A stretch of 64,000 bases of DNA. It comes from GCA-2720975 sp964467985. GTDB taxonomy: Bacteria; Planctomycetota; UBA1135; GCA-002686595. Shown piece after piece: positions 51,275 through 59,977 of the stretch (position 1 is its first letter; every line of letters begins with the position of its first letter). The stretch is taken from contig CAYXTP010000004.1 in assembly GCA_964467985.1 (NCBI GenBank), positions 263,266 through 327,265 of the forward strand, read 5' to 3'. A program made the position numbers and the translations under genes. The notes beneath the pieces are model-generated. The model was not told the DNA's origin. It worked only from the letters and a program-made list of their open reading frames with translations, and searched no databases.

Positions 51275-53101
51275 ATGAATCACACAGCCAAGTTCAGATC
51301 CTCCCGCAGTGCGCTCCTTCACCCTAGGCTTTCCTCATGCCTGACTCTGCTGGCACTGTTCGTAGTGTGCCCCCAGGGGCTCAATGCACAGACCGTGCGG
51401 GGCGGCTGGAAGACGAAGAGCCCGATGCCGTCACAGAACGCTGCGTTCGGTGCCGACGTCCTGGACGGAATCATCTACACCGTCGGAGGCAACACTGGCG
51501 CTGGGCCGTTGGACCAGGTCGTTGCCTACGACCCCGCCACGGACCTGTGGAGTTCCATGGCTCCTCTCGCGGTTGCGCGCGGGGGCCTGGCGGCGACTGT
51601 CGCAAACGGAACCCTCTACGCATTGGGCGGAGCCCTGGGCGGCACCCACTACAACACGCTGGAAGCCTACGACGACCAGGCCGATTCCTGGGCGACCATG
51701 GCACCCATGCCCACACCGCGACAGGGCCTGGGTGCAGCTTCCGTGAACGGCATCCTGTATGCCATCGCCGGCAGCTTCAACGCGGACCTGACCGTGGTGG
51801 AGGCCTATGACCCCGCCACGAACACCTGGTCCGCGCGCGCACCCATGCCCTCCCCGCGCAGGCAATTCACGACCTGCGTGGCCGGCGGCATCATTTACGT
51901 GTTCGGTGGGTCGAGCGGCTCATCCACGCTCTCGTCTGTCGAGGCCTACGATCCGGCGACGGACACGTGGACTTCGAGGGCCCCCATGCCCACGGCGCGT
52001 GCCGAGGCCGCGAGCGGTGCCATCGGTGGGAAGATTTACGTGATCGGGGGCGTGGACGCGGTCGGTGTCATGAACACGCTGGAGATTTACGATCCCGTCA
52101 CGGACACGTGGGCGACTGATTTGCCCATGCCCACCCCACGGGGCTGGGTGCGCGCCGCCGTGGTCCGGAACACACTGCATGCCATGGGAGGCATCGACAT
52201 GAGCGGAGTGACGACCATCGTCGAGACTCTCAGCGTGGACAAGCCAATCGTCGAGGGCGGCTGGAAGACGAAGAGCCCGATGCCGTCACAGAACGCTGCG
52301 TTCGGTGCCGACGTCCTGGACGGAATCATCTACACCGTCGGAGGCAACACTGGCGCTGGGCCGTTGGACCAGGTCGTTGCCTACGACCCCGCCACGGACC
52401 TGTGGAGTTCCATGGCTCCTCTCGCGGTTGCGCGCGGGGGCCTGGCGGCGACTGTCGCAAACGGAACCCTCTACGCATTGGGCGGAGCCCTGGGCGGCAC
52501 CCACTACAACACGCTGGAAGCCTACGACGACCAGGCCGATTCCTGGGCGACCATGGCACCCATGCCCACACCGCGACAGGGCCTGGGTGCAGCTTCCGTG
52601 AACGGCATCCTGTATGCCATCGCCGGCAGCTTCAACGCGGACCTGACCGTGGTGGAGGCCTATGACCCCGCCACGAACACCTGGTCCGCGCGCGCACCCA
52701 TGCCCTCCCCGCGCAGGCAATTCACGACCTGCGTGGCCGGCGGCATCATTTACGTGTTCGGTGGGTCGAGCGGCTCATCCACGCTCTCGTCTGTCGAGGC
52801 CTACGATCCGGCGACGGACACGTGGACTTCGAGGGCCCCCATGCCCACGGCGCGTGCCGAGGCCGCGAGCGGTGCCATCGGTGGGAAGATCTATGTGGCC
52901 GGGGGAGTGGATACCGTGGGTTTGTTCGACACGGTTGAGATCTACGATCCCGTAACGGACACCTGGAAGATGGGCCCCTCCTTGCCCACATCCCGGGGCT
53001 GGGTCCGTGCTGCCGTGGTCCACGGGACTCTCTACGCCATGGGTGGCATTGACGCAGGTGGAGTGACGACCGTGGTCGAAGCACTCAGTGTGGGTTTCTG
53101 A
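51275..53101 (+). CDS. Secreted kelch-repeat protein with duplicated propeller
   Basis: The ATG at 51,275 begins a signal peptide (core LSSCLTLLALFVVCPQGLNA), giving 608 residues. The open frame extends far upstream, but that part overlaps the sigma gene in another frame. The mature protein has about twelve kelch motifs with the pattern GG, Y.DP.TDTW (for example VVAYDPATDLWSSMAPL, EAYDPATDTWTSRAPMPTAR, IYVFGGSSGSS), organised as two six-bladed halves. The first five blades of the halves are identical at DNA level. It follows the sigma gene by 161 bases on the same strand and could be a target or partner of that signalling pair. Ligand unknown. Confidence 0.88.
   Translation: MNHTAKFRSSRSALLHPRLSSCLTLLALFVVCPQGLNAQTVRGGWKTKSPMPSQNAAFGADVLDGIIYTVGGNTGAGPLDQVVAYDPATDLWSSMAPLAVARGGLAATVANGTLYALGGALGGTHYNTLEAYDDQADSWATMAPMPTPRQGLGAASVNGILYAIAGSFNADLTVVEAYDPATNTWSARAPMPSPRRQFTTCVAGGIIYVFGGSSGSSTLSSVEAYDPATDTWTSRAPMPTARAEAASGAIGGKIYVIGGVDAVGVMNTLEIYDPVTDTWATDLPMPTPRGWVRAAVVRNTLHAMGGIDMSGVTTIVETLSVDKPIVEGGWKTKSPMPSQNAAFGADVLDGIIYTVGGNTGAGPLDQVVAYDPATDLWSSMAPLAVARGGLAATVANGTLYALGGALGGTHYNTLEAYDDQADSWATMAPMPTPRQGLGAASVNGILYAIAGSFNADLTVVEAYDPATNTWSARAPMPSPRRQFTTCVAGGIIYVFGGSSGSSTLSSVEAYDPATDTWTSRAPMPTARAEAASGAIGGKIYVAGGVDTVGLFDTVEIYDPVTDTWKMGPSLPTSRGWVRAAVVHGTLYAMGGIDAGGVTTVVEALSVGF
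51400..52035 (+). repeat. Direct repeat copy 1 within the kelch gene
   Basis: These 636 bases recur without a visible mismatch at 52,255-52,890, with an offset of 855 bases. The copy encodes about 212 residues of kelch blades 1-5. Sequence outside the block diverges at once. Confidence 0.95.
52255..52890 (+). repeat. Direct repeat copy 2 within the kelch gene
   Basis: This is the second copy of the 636-base block at 51,400-52,035. The following blade differs: this copy continues YVAGGVDTVGLFDTVEIYDP where copy 1 continues YVIGGVDAVGVMNTLEIYDP. The contrast suggests recent homogenisation rather than slow duplication and drift. Confidence 0.95.
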
Positions 53102-53239
53102 GCGTGTACCGTCGTCGGTGAACGAGAGAAGGTGAATCCGCCCCTCCCGGACTCTCGTGCAAGGGGCGTGGCTTCTGACCTTCGTGCGGGGCAGGCGAAT
53201 GGCCGAGGCCTCGGCACACCTGGTCGCTCACGTTTCCCC

Positions 53240-53460
53240 CACGCAGCCCCTGCAGCCGCTGCTCCTGGCCGGAGTTGATGGCCAGGGTGTTTTCTGTGGA
53301 TGTTCTGAAGTGTGCCAAGTGTGGATCGCGACGCAGATGGATTGCCGCGATCACCGAGCCCGGCGTGATCGCCAGAATCCTTGTGCACCTGGGGCCCGAA
53401 TGCAGCGTGCCGGCGCCCATGTATGCAAGGCCAGCGCCCCAGGCTGAATTGGCGTACTGA
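53240..53460 (+). pseudogene. C-terminal remnant of an IS91-family transposase
   Basis: The frame reads WPELMARVFSVDVLKCAKCG, then WIAAITEPGVIARILVHLG, ending in APQAELAY and a TGA. This matches the C-terminal end of IS91-type Y2 transposases, which commonly reads W..LL.RVFAVDVLRCPRCGG followed by AAI.DP.VI..ILEHLGLP. The catalytic HUH domain and the rest are absent, so it is a dead fragment. The nearby dispersed repeat starts 27 bases after its stop. The upstream boundary is uncertain. Confidence 0.65.
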
Positions 53461-53486
53461 ACGGGCCGGTGCAGCGTGCCACGGGG

Positions 53487-53675
53487 TGGCGTGCGGGGAG
53501 GGGGACGTGCGCGTGGCGGGCCTGATGACCCATCCCGGCATCGGCACCGGTCCGGGACACTCGGAATGGACCTGGGGAGGGTCGAACCTCCTCTCTGCGA
53601 GGCTTGACGAGCTGGGGTCAGGCCCGGCCCGGGTTTTCCATGGTCAGGAGCGGCACTTGGTGTCCCTCATCCGCC
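53487..53675 (+). repeat. Dispersed repeat copy A
   Basis: About 190 bases align closely with 60,972-61,160, sharing long blocks such as GTGCGCGTGGCGGGCCTGAT and GGAATGGACCTGGGGAGG with a two-base net length difference. Its right part encodes, on the minus strand, the tail EGHQVPLLTMENPGRA, homologous to the end of the redoxin pseudogene beside copy B. It follows the transposase remnant directly. Confidence 0.8.
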
Positions 53676-53686
53676 GGCACGATACG
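53618..53686 (-). pseudogene. Terminal fragment of a redoxin-like gene
   Basis: The minus-strand frame ends in PADEGHQVPLLTMENPGRA and a TGA. The last 16 residues match those of the redoxin pseudogene at 61,101 (DKGYQVPPVTVENSGRA). No upstream part of the gene remains because the efflux gene starts at once. It is a truncated copy carried with the repeat. Confidence 0.55.
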
Positions 53687-53710
53687 GTCTCGCTCAATAC
53701 TCTGGGTGCT

Positions 53711-54961
53711 CTATTGGACATCTACAGGCTGATCGTCCGGCAGCCCATAGCCACCGCTGACCGCGATCCAATCACCCACGGCAACACCCTCGAGCACCTG
53801 AACCCAGTCCTGGACGCGAACTCCCGTTCTGATCTCGATCTCGTGCGCCCTGCCCTCCACGATGCGTGTGGTTACAGGTACCCCGGCGCGCTCGGCGATG
53901 GCATCCCTCGGGATCACCGTGCAGTTTTCCAGAGTCGGCAAGTACAACGCCGCCTTGCCCCTGGAGCCGGAGCGTAGGATGCCGGGGTTGGAGAGGGACA
54001 GGTAGACCCAGAGGCCGCCGCGGGTACTCTCGGCGTTGGCTCCAATCCGATCGAGGGTGGCCGCGACGGGTTCCTCGAGTTCATCGAAGGTGATAGTGCT
54101 GAGAAGGCCCGGCGTCAGACCGGGCAAGTCTCTGGCTGGCACACGCACGCGAAAGAGGGGGCTGGATAGATCGACCAAGGTAAGCAAGACCGTCCCGTCC
54201 TGAACGGCCTGGCCCGCTCGAACCTGCAGGTCTGTGATCGTGCCGCTGATCGGTGCCTGGATTCGCCCAAACCCGAGGCGTAGGCGGGCTTCGCGCAGAT
54301 TCGCTGCGGCGATGTCCACGGACGCTCGAGCCTCTCTCAGGCTTTCGGGACGGGTCCCCGCCCGCAGCAGGCTGCGGTTTGCTTGTGCGCTGGACAAGTC
54401 GGCCTGGGCGGACTCCAACAATGAGCGCGCGTTGGCATGCCTCACGGGTGATAGTTCGCCGTGGGTTTCCAAATCTTCGAGGGCCGCGAGCTTGAGCGTC
54501 GCGGAGCGCACCAAGACTTCCGCAGCTAGCACTCGTTTAGAGGCGATCTCGAGCTCTTGGGGTAGAGGGCCCTTTTCAAGCCGATCAAGAATCGCACGAC
54601 TTTTTTCTGCAGCCGCCCGGGCCCGCTCGACGGCAATTTCAAAGAGCTCTGTGTTCAGTCGAAAGAGATCGATCCCGGCTTCGACACGATTCCCTTCCGC
54701 GACCAGTACTTCCGCAATCGAGCTGGCGACTCTCGAACTGATCAGGACCTCCGCCTCGGGCCGAGGAACCACTTGGCCCACGAGTTCGAATCGGGGGCGT
54801 AGCTCCATACTTCTCGCTTGCACGACCTCGACCTTGGGAAACGCGAGGCCTACGCCGGCGCCCTCGGAATCCATCGCGCCAGAGTCGCAGGAGCCCGTAA
54901 CTAGGAAGAGCGCCAAAAGGGCGCTGACGAGGCAAACGCTTGAGCGATGAATGGAAGTCAC
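53711..54961 (-). CDS. RND efflux periplasmic adaptor (membrane fusion protein)
   Basis: The 416-residue protein begins with a lipoprotein-type signal (LLALFLVTGSC, cysteine near residue 25). It then shows the HlyD/AcrA architecture: a first lipoyl half (LVGQVVPRPEAEVLISSRVA, VLVAEGNRVEAGIDLFRL), a coiled-coil hairpin (about residues 105-215), the second lipoyl half (GRIQAPISGTITDLQVRAGQ), beta-barrel and membrane-proximal domains. It is the last gene of an OMF-RND-MFP operon, three bases after the pump gene. Confidence 0.92.
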   Translation of the reverse strand: MTSIHRSSVCLVSALLALFLVTGSCDSGAMDSEGAGVGLAFPKVEVVQARSMELRPRFELVGQVVPRPEAEVLISSRVASSIAEVLVAEGNRVEAGIDLFRLNTELFEIAVERARAAAEKSRAILDRLEKGPLPQELEIASKRVLAAEVLVRSATLKLAALEDLETHGELSPVRHANARSLLESAQADLSSAQANRSLLRAGTRPESLREARASVDIAAANLREARLRLGFGRIQAPISGTITDLQVRAGQAVQDGTVLLTLVDLSSPLFRVRVPARDLPGLTPGLLSTITFDELEEPVAATLDRIGANAESTRGGLWVYLSLSNPGILRSGSRGKAALYLPTLENCTVIPRDAIAERAGVPVTTRIVEGRAHEIEIRTGVRVQDWVQVLEGVAVGDWIAVSGGYGLPDDQPVDVQ

Positions 54962-54964
54962 GGG

Positions 54965-57900
54965 CTAGGCTTGCTCTTTGTGCACAAGGCGCAGGCTAAA
55001 GGAATAGAAGAGAGGCGTAGCAATCAGAGAGAGGACGAGGGAAATGGCCAGGGCACCAAGAATAGCGACCGCGAGGGGCCGCAGCATGTCCGCCCCTGCG
55101 CCCACTCCCCAGGCCAGGGGCAGCAACCCCAGGAACGTCGTCATTGAGGTCATCAAGACGGGGCGCAGTCGTCTGCGTCCGGATTGCACCAGGGCTTCCA
55201 TGTCGCTGAGTCCTTGCTTGCGCAGGTGTTCGACGCAATCCAGCATCAGAATCCCGTTCTTGGCGACGATGCCAACCCCGATGATGCCTCCCAAGAACGA
55301 AACGATGTTCAAAGAAGTGTCAGTGATCAGAAGCGCGGCCACGACACCGATCAGGGCCAAGAGTGCCCCCAAGGTAATGGCAATGGGGGCTCCGAACGAG
55401 CGGAACTCGAACAACAGGACGCCGAACACGAGGAAGATCGCCATGCCAAGAACCAGGGAGAGGTTGTGAAACGACTCCTGTTGCTGCTCAAAAAGGCCGC
55501 CGAATTCGATTTGTGTGTCAGCGGGTAGCTCAACGGAACTGGCAATCTTGTCCTGAATCGCGGCGATTCCGCTGCCCAGGTCAATGCCGGAGAAGCGTGC
55601 GGATACCGCCAGCAGTTGTCGCAAGTCTTCGCGATGCATTTCGAGGATGCCGCTGTCATGCTCTAGCGCGGCGATCTCCTTGAGAGTTCCACTCGCAGCG
55701 TCGGATCCGCGCATCGGCCAGCCGGCGATCTGGGCCTCTCGAGCGCGGTCCATTGGGGCTACCACCACGCGCACTCCCAGCAAGCGGTCTCCCCGCAGGA
55801 CCTGGGAGCTCACATCTCCCAATAGTTCTGAATGCAGAAATCTGCCCACGTCTTCAGCTGTCAGGCCGAGACGGGCAGCCTTATCGGGCGTCACGCGAAA
55901 ACGCAGAGTGGGGCCGGCGACAACTAGACCATCGTTCACATCGACGACACCCGGAATGTCCTCGATCACAGCGGAGATTTCGAGAGCGGTTCGGCGCAGG
56001 GTAGCGACGTCATTCGAAAATATCTTGATTTCCACCGGGTCCGGGGACCAAGTCAGGTCTCCGATCAGATCGCCCAGGACCCCGGGAAATTCTGTTGTCA
56101 GGGCTGGTTCTGCGGCATTGATGCGACTCCTCAATTCATCGATCACCTCTTCGGTGCTGCGCTCGCGCTCGGAACGGAGCTTGACCAAGAAGTCTCCCGT
56201 ATTGGGTTCTGCGATGGCCAGGGCCAGTCGTGCTCCCGTGCGCCGAGAATAGCTGTCCACCTCTGGCGTGGCGCGCAGGATGTCTTCAACAGTGCCTAGC
56301 ATGCGATCGGTCTCGGAGAGACTGGTGCCAGGTCGGCTGAAGTAGTCGATCACAAAGGCACCCTCGTCTTGATCGGGCAAGAAACCCGAATCCAGTCGGC
56401 TGTAGAGATTCACGCCGCCCACGGATAGAAGCGCTAGGGCCAGGAGTGAAGTCCAGCGTCGAGCCAGGACGCCGCGCACACCGATTTCATAGAGGCCGAT
56501 CACCCTGGACAGGATTGGCCCGCCGTCTGCCTGTCCACCCGGCGTTGACGCCAAGGGGCGCAGGACTAGGGTGCCCAATACCGGAGTCCAGGTGACCGCG
56601 AGCAATAGTGAACTCAAAAGAGCGAACACCATCGTGATCGCCAAGGCTCGAAAAAAGACCCCCGGCACGCCGTCCAAGAGGGACAAAGGCAAGAAGACAA
56701 CAATCGGCGTCAGCGTACTCCCCACTAGAGGGGGGCCGACTTGGCGAATGGCCCGATTGACGGCCCGCCGTGGCCGATGGCCCATCAATCTCTCGGTGTG
56801 AATGGCTTCAACCACGACGATCGCGTCGTCGATAATCATTCCGATTGCAGCCGCGATACCACCCAGGGTCATGAGGTTGAAGCCCATGCCCATCAGGCGC
56901 AAGCCCACGAGCGTCAAGAGGACGGTGACCGGGATCACCAGAGCGGCAACAAACGTGGAGCGCAGGTCCCGCAAGAAAGCGAACAGGACAAGGGCAGACA
57001 GTAGGAGGCCCAGATAGATGCTCTCCCACACACTGCGGACCCCCTCTCGAACGAATTGAGACTGGTCGTAAAAAAAGGCCAGGTGAAGATCGGCCGCCAG
57101 GCCTCCCTTGGCATTTTCCACCTCCTCCAGCAGCGCATCCGCGATCCCGATTGTGTCGCTATCCGGCTGGGGATAGACATTCAAGAGCACGGCCTCTGCT
57201 CCATCGGCCGTTACGACATTGAATTGTGGGGCCTCACCCGGAACCACTCGGCCAACTTCTTTCAGCAAGATGGGAGTGGAACCAACCTGGGCGACGATCA
57301 CCGACTCAATATCCTCAATCGACTGCAAGCGGTTGTCGACGACGGTCAAGTAGAGCTGATTGTTTTCCTCGTGCATCCCCGCCGAGGTGAACAGATTGCT
57401 TGAAGCCAACGCTTGACTGACATCTGTTGCGGATAGCCCCAATTGTTCCAAGCGTGCCGGATCGACTTGGACATGGATCTCAGGTTCTCGGCCGCCGACC
57501 AAATGGATGCGCGCTACTCCGGGCACTCGTAGCAAGAGCGGTTGCAAGTCATAGCGTGCCGTCTCCCAGAGCTCTGCTTTCGTGCGCTGCTGACTAGTCA
57601 GGCTAATACCAATAATCGGGAAGGCCGCAAAGGTGAGCCTGTGGACCGCGACTTGGGCGCTCGCGGGTAGACTGGAGCGGACCTCTCCTATCCTGCCGAG
57701 AACGAACAGCTCTGCTTGGAGCATGTCGGTGCTCCAGTCGAAAAAGACGTTCACTTCCGCGGCTCCACGGCCGGTTGCGGAGCGCGTGCTGAGCGCACCC
57801 GGAATGTTCTTTAGGGCTTCCTCGATGGGGCGGGTGATCGAAGCCATCATCGCGTCTGCGGGCATGGCACCGTTGTCAACCAAGACGACAACCCTGGGGA

Positions 57901-58066
57901 AATTGGTCTCTGGAAAGACCGAAGAGGGCATGCTTCTGGCGGCGTAGATACCCGCCAGGGAAAGGCTAACGACGCAAAATAGGACCATGCGCCAGTGGGT
58001 CATGATCCCGCGAGAATCATCTCCAGAGGTCGCCGGTTCGCCCGTACCCGGATTCACGGCCATCAA
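54965..58066 (-). CDS. RND family efflux pump, inner-membrane subunit (HAE-1-like)
   Basis: The 1033-residue protein has the RND layout of two repeats, each with one span, a large periplasmic loop and five to six spans. The proton-relay motif GMIIDDAIVVVEAIHTERLM in span 4 has the double Asp of hydrophobe/amphiphile pumps rather than the metal-pump signature. Span 10 shows GIIGVGIVAKNGILMLDCVE, with Lys-Asn as in HAE-1 pumps. The N-terminal cytoplasmic leader of about 25 residues is longer than in AcrB. Its start overlaps the TolC-like gene (ATGA). Substrates are unknown. Confidence 0.93.
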   Translation of the reverse strand: MMAVNPGTGEPATSGDDSRGIMTHWRMVLFCVVSLSLAGIYAARSMPSSVFPETNFPRVVVLVDNGAMPADAMMASITRPIEEALKNIPGALSTRSATGRGAAEVNVFFDWSTDMLQAELFVLGRIGEVRSSLPASAQVAVHRLTFAAFPIIGISLTSQQRTKAELWETARYDLQPLLLRVPGVARIHLVGGREPEIHVQVDPARLEQLGLSATDVSQALASSNLFTSAGMHEENNQLYLTVVDNRLQSIEDIESVIVAQVGSTPILLKEVGRVVPGEAPQFNVVTADGAEAVLLNVYPQPDSDTIGIADALLEEVENAKGGLAADLHLAFFYDQSQFVREGVRSVWESIYLGLLLSALVLFAFLRDLRSTFVAALVIPVTVLLTLVGLRLMGMGFNLMTLGGIAAAIGMIIDDAIVVVEAIHTERLMGHRPRRAVNRAIRQVGPPLVGSTLTPIVVFLPLSLLDGVPGVFFRALAITMVFALLSSLLLAVTWTPVLGTLVLRPLASTPGGQADGGPILSRVIGLYEIGVRGVLARRWTSLLALALLSVGGVNLYSRLDSGFLPDQDEGAFVIDYFSRPGTSLSETDRMLGTVEDILRATPEVDSYSRRTGARLALAIAEPNTGDFLVKLRSERERSTEEVIDELRSRINAAEPALTTEFPGVLGDLIGDLTWSPDPVEIKIFSNDVATLRRTALEISAVIEDIPGVVDVNDGLVVAGPTLRFRVTPDKAARLGLTAEDVGRFLHSELLGDVSSQVLRGDRLLGVRVVVAPMDRAREAQIAGWPMRGSDAASGTLKEIAALEHDSGILEMHREDLRQLLAVSARFSGIDLGSGIAAIQDKIASSVELPADTQIEFGGLFEQQQESFHNLSLVLGMAIFLVFGVLLFEFRSFGAPIAITLGALLALIGVVAALLITDTSLNIVSFLGGIIGVGIVAKNGILMLDCVEHLRKQGLSDMEALVQSGRRRLRPVLMTSMTTFLGLLPLAWGVGAGADMLRPLAVAILGALAISLVLSLIATPLFYSFSLRLVHKEQA

Positions 58067-59655
58067 GGCAGCTCCTCTGCGGGCGAGTCGGCCGCCGCTT
58101 GACGTTCGAGGGCTGGTCCACCCAGGACGACAGCGAGTTGGGATGACATGCGGGCGGCAGTCTGGATGGCGGCAACTGCGGCCCGGCGTTGTTCGATGGC
58201 GAAGCGCTGGGCTTCCAACACCACCAGGAGATCGCGCTCTCCCGCTCGCCAGGCTCGTTGGGCAGTTGCCAGGCTTGCGCGCGCGTTGGGAAGTATTTGC
58301 TCTTCAAACAAGCGCACCAACTCCCGGGCTGCTTGCACTTGGGCGAGCGATTCTTGCACCTCTCGTCTTACTCGATTGCGGGTGCTCTGGAGGTCCGCCC
58401 GGGCCCTCGCCACGACGAATTCTTCCCGGGAAATCCGAGATTGGTTGCGGCTCCAAAGCGGTAGGGAACCCGTGACAACAGGTCCGGTTAGGTTTGGTGG
58501 TGAGTCACCTCGTTCGCGTTCCAAGCCCAAGGAAATATCACCAAGACGACCGATCTCTTCAATCCTTAGATTTCCTGCGGCCGCTCGTAGGTTTAGCCCA
58601 GCAAGGGCAACATCGAGCCGCCGATCCATGGCAAGTTCGACCAAGTCCCCGTCCCCAGGATCAAAATCCGACAGGGGCAGAGGATCAGTGATTGCCAATG
58701 GCCCGTCCAAGTGGACGAGCCCCAATGATTCTTGAAGCTTGGCGCGCGCGACCGATAGATCTCTCCCGGCCAGCATGAGCTCCTTTTCTGCTACGAGAAC
58801 GGCGCTGCGGGTCAAGGCAAGGTCAACGGCGTCACCTTCTCCGGCCGTGAGTCGCATTCGTGCGAGGTCTTCAGAGCGTTGCGTCTGGGCCAGGCTCTCT
58901 TGGGCGAGCAGGACCCCAGATTGCAGAGCGATCAAGTCGAAGGCCTGTCCCTCCACATCAGCCACTAGCTGGATGGCCTGGCGCACGACCTGCAGCCTTG
59001 CAATGGAGAGGCGTTCCCGGCCGCCCCGCTTGCGGGCAGGAATCAGGGCCAGACTCAGTAGGCTTTGAGCGACGGATGTCGTGACGTTTGATGTTCCCCC
59101 GCCCTCGGGGAAACGCGTGCTGAGAGAGAAGAGCGGATTGCTCGGAAGTCCTGCTGCAACCAGCTCTGACTTGCGGATACCGACTTCTTGGTAACTCGAG
59201 CGCAAGGCGGGGTTCAGCAGCAGAGCGACATGCACGGCTTCGTCGATCGTCAAGCCATCCAGCAGCATGTCCTCGACTTCGCCTGCCATGGCGGCCGGAT
59301 CTCTAGTTGGATTCCAGGCAGATTCTTGTCCCGTCTTCTCTCGAACCATTCTTGCCGTGAGATCCATGTCCTCACTTGCGTCCACCGAGGCACATCCCAC
59401 CGATAAAACGCACGAAAGCGCGAGGAGGCTGGCTAGCCTCGCACTCCGAAGCCCGCTCCTGACCGTTTCCTCCTGCCGATCCACCGGGAGAGCGATCCGC
59501 AAAGCGGTACGCGCCCGGGTCGATTCGAAACCACAGCCAGGCGACTTGTGGGAGAAGATCGTGGAGAGGCTGTCGCTCAGGGGGCTAGGGCACAGTAGCG
59601 GAGCGCTCCCCAGTCTGGAGCAGCAAGCTGGCGGACGGGCGGTAGGCGATGGCAT
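58063..59655 (-). CDS. Outer-membrane efflux factor (TolC/OprM-like lipoprotein)
   Basis: The C-terminal 430 residues match the outer membrane factor family with two tandem halves: LTIDEAVHVALLLNPALRSS, SELVAAGLPSNPLFSLSTRF, the RLTAGEGDAVDLALTRSAVL segment and AQRAWRAGERDLLVVLEAQR. The full frame of 530 codons starts at an ATG (59,655). However, a hydrophobic leader with a possible lipobox (LASLLALSCVLSVGC, Cys88) lies inside it, just after a good GGAGGA at about 59,470, so the real start is probably internal and non-ATG or misread. First gene of the efflux operon. Confidence 0.85.
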   Translation of the reverse strand: MPSPTARPPACCSRLGSAPLLCPSPLSDSLSTIFSHKSPGCGFESTRARTALRIALPVDRQEETVRSGLRSARLASLLALSCVLSVGCASVDASEDMDLTARMVREKTGQESAWNPTRDPAAMAGEVEDMLLDGLTIDEAVHVALLLNPALRSSYQEVGIRKSELVAAGLPSNPLFSLSTRFPEGGGTSNVTTSVAQSLLSLALIPARKRGGRERLSIARLQVVRQAIQLVADVEGQAFDLIALQSGVLLAQESLAQTQRSEDLARMRLTAGEGDAVDLALTRSAVLVAEKELMLAGRDLSVARAKLQESLGLVHLDGPLAITDPLPLSDFDPGDGDLVELAMDRRLDVALAGLNLRAAAGNLRIEEIGRLGDISLGLERERGDSPPNLTGPVVTGSLPLWSRNQSRISREEFVVARARADLQSTRNRVRREVQESLAQVQAARELVRLFEEQILPNARASLATAQRAWRAGERDLLVVLEAQRFAIEQRRAAVAAIQTAARMSSQLAVVLGGPALERQAAADSPAEELP

Positions 59656-59714
59656 CGAAGAGGGGGGCCGTAGCGGATTTCGGTTGGTTTCATGCTCGAA
59701 TCAAGCCCGGCTTC

Positions 59715-59900
59715 CTAGGCCGCGGACCGCTTCTTGGGCTTGAGCAGAGTCAACTGATCAGCCTGGTATAGCCCGAGGACCTGGTGATTGCCAACCAATG
59801 TGAACGGACCGGTTTGCCTGGGGTTCGCGATCCTGGGGTTCCCTATCCTCGCCCCCCGAGTCTGCTGGAGATTGCACCGAAACCGGCCATTCCCCCCTGG
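59715..59900 (-). pseudogene. Short protein tail, possible gene remnant
   Basis: The minus strand encodes a protein-like end reading ANPRQTGPFTLVGNHQVLGL, then YQADQLTLLKPKKRSAA and a TAG. No start codon with a ribosome site or family match was found upstream. A short tandem repeat, GGGAACCCCAGG and GCGAACCCCAGG 15 bases apart, lies within it. The 322-base gap between the efflux operon and the phosphatase gene holds nothing else. It may be chance. Confidence 0.25.
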
Positions 59901-59977
59901 CGTTAGGCTCTGCCCGACCTGCGATCCACGAGGGGCGCGGCAACGATCGCTGCGCGCCTGCTCGGCAGCCCGAGACG

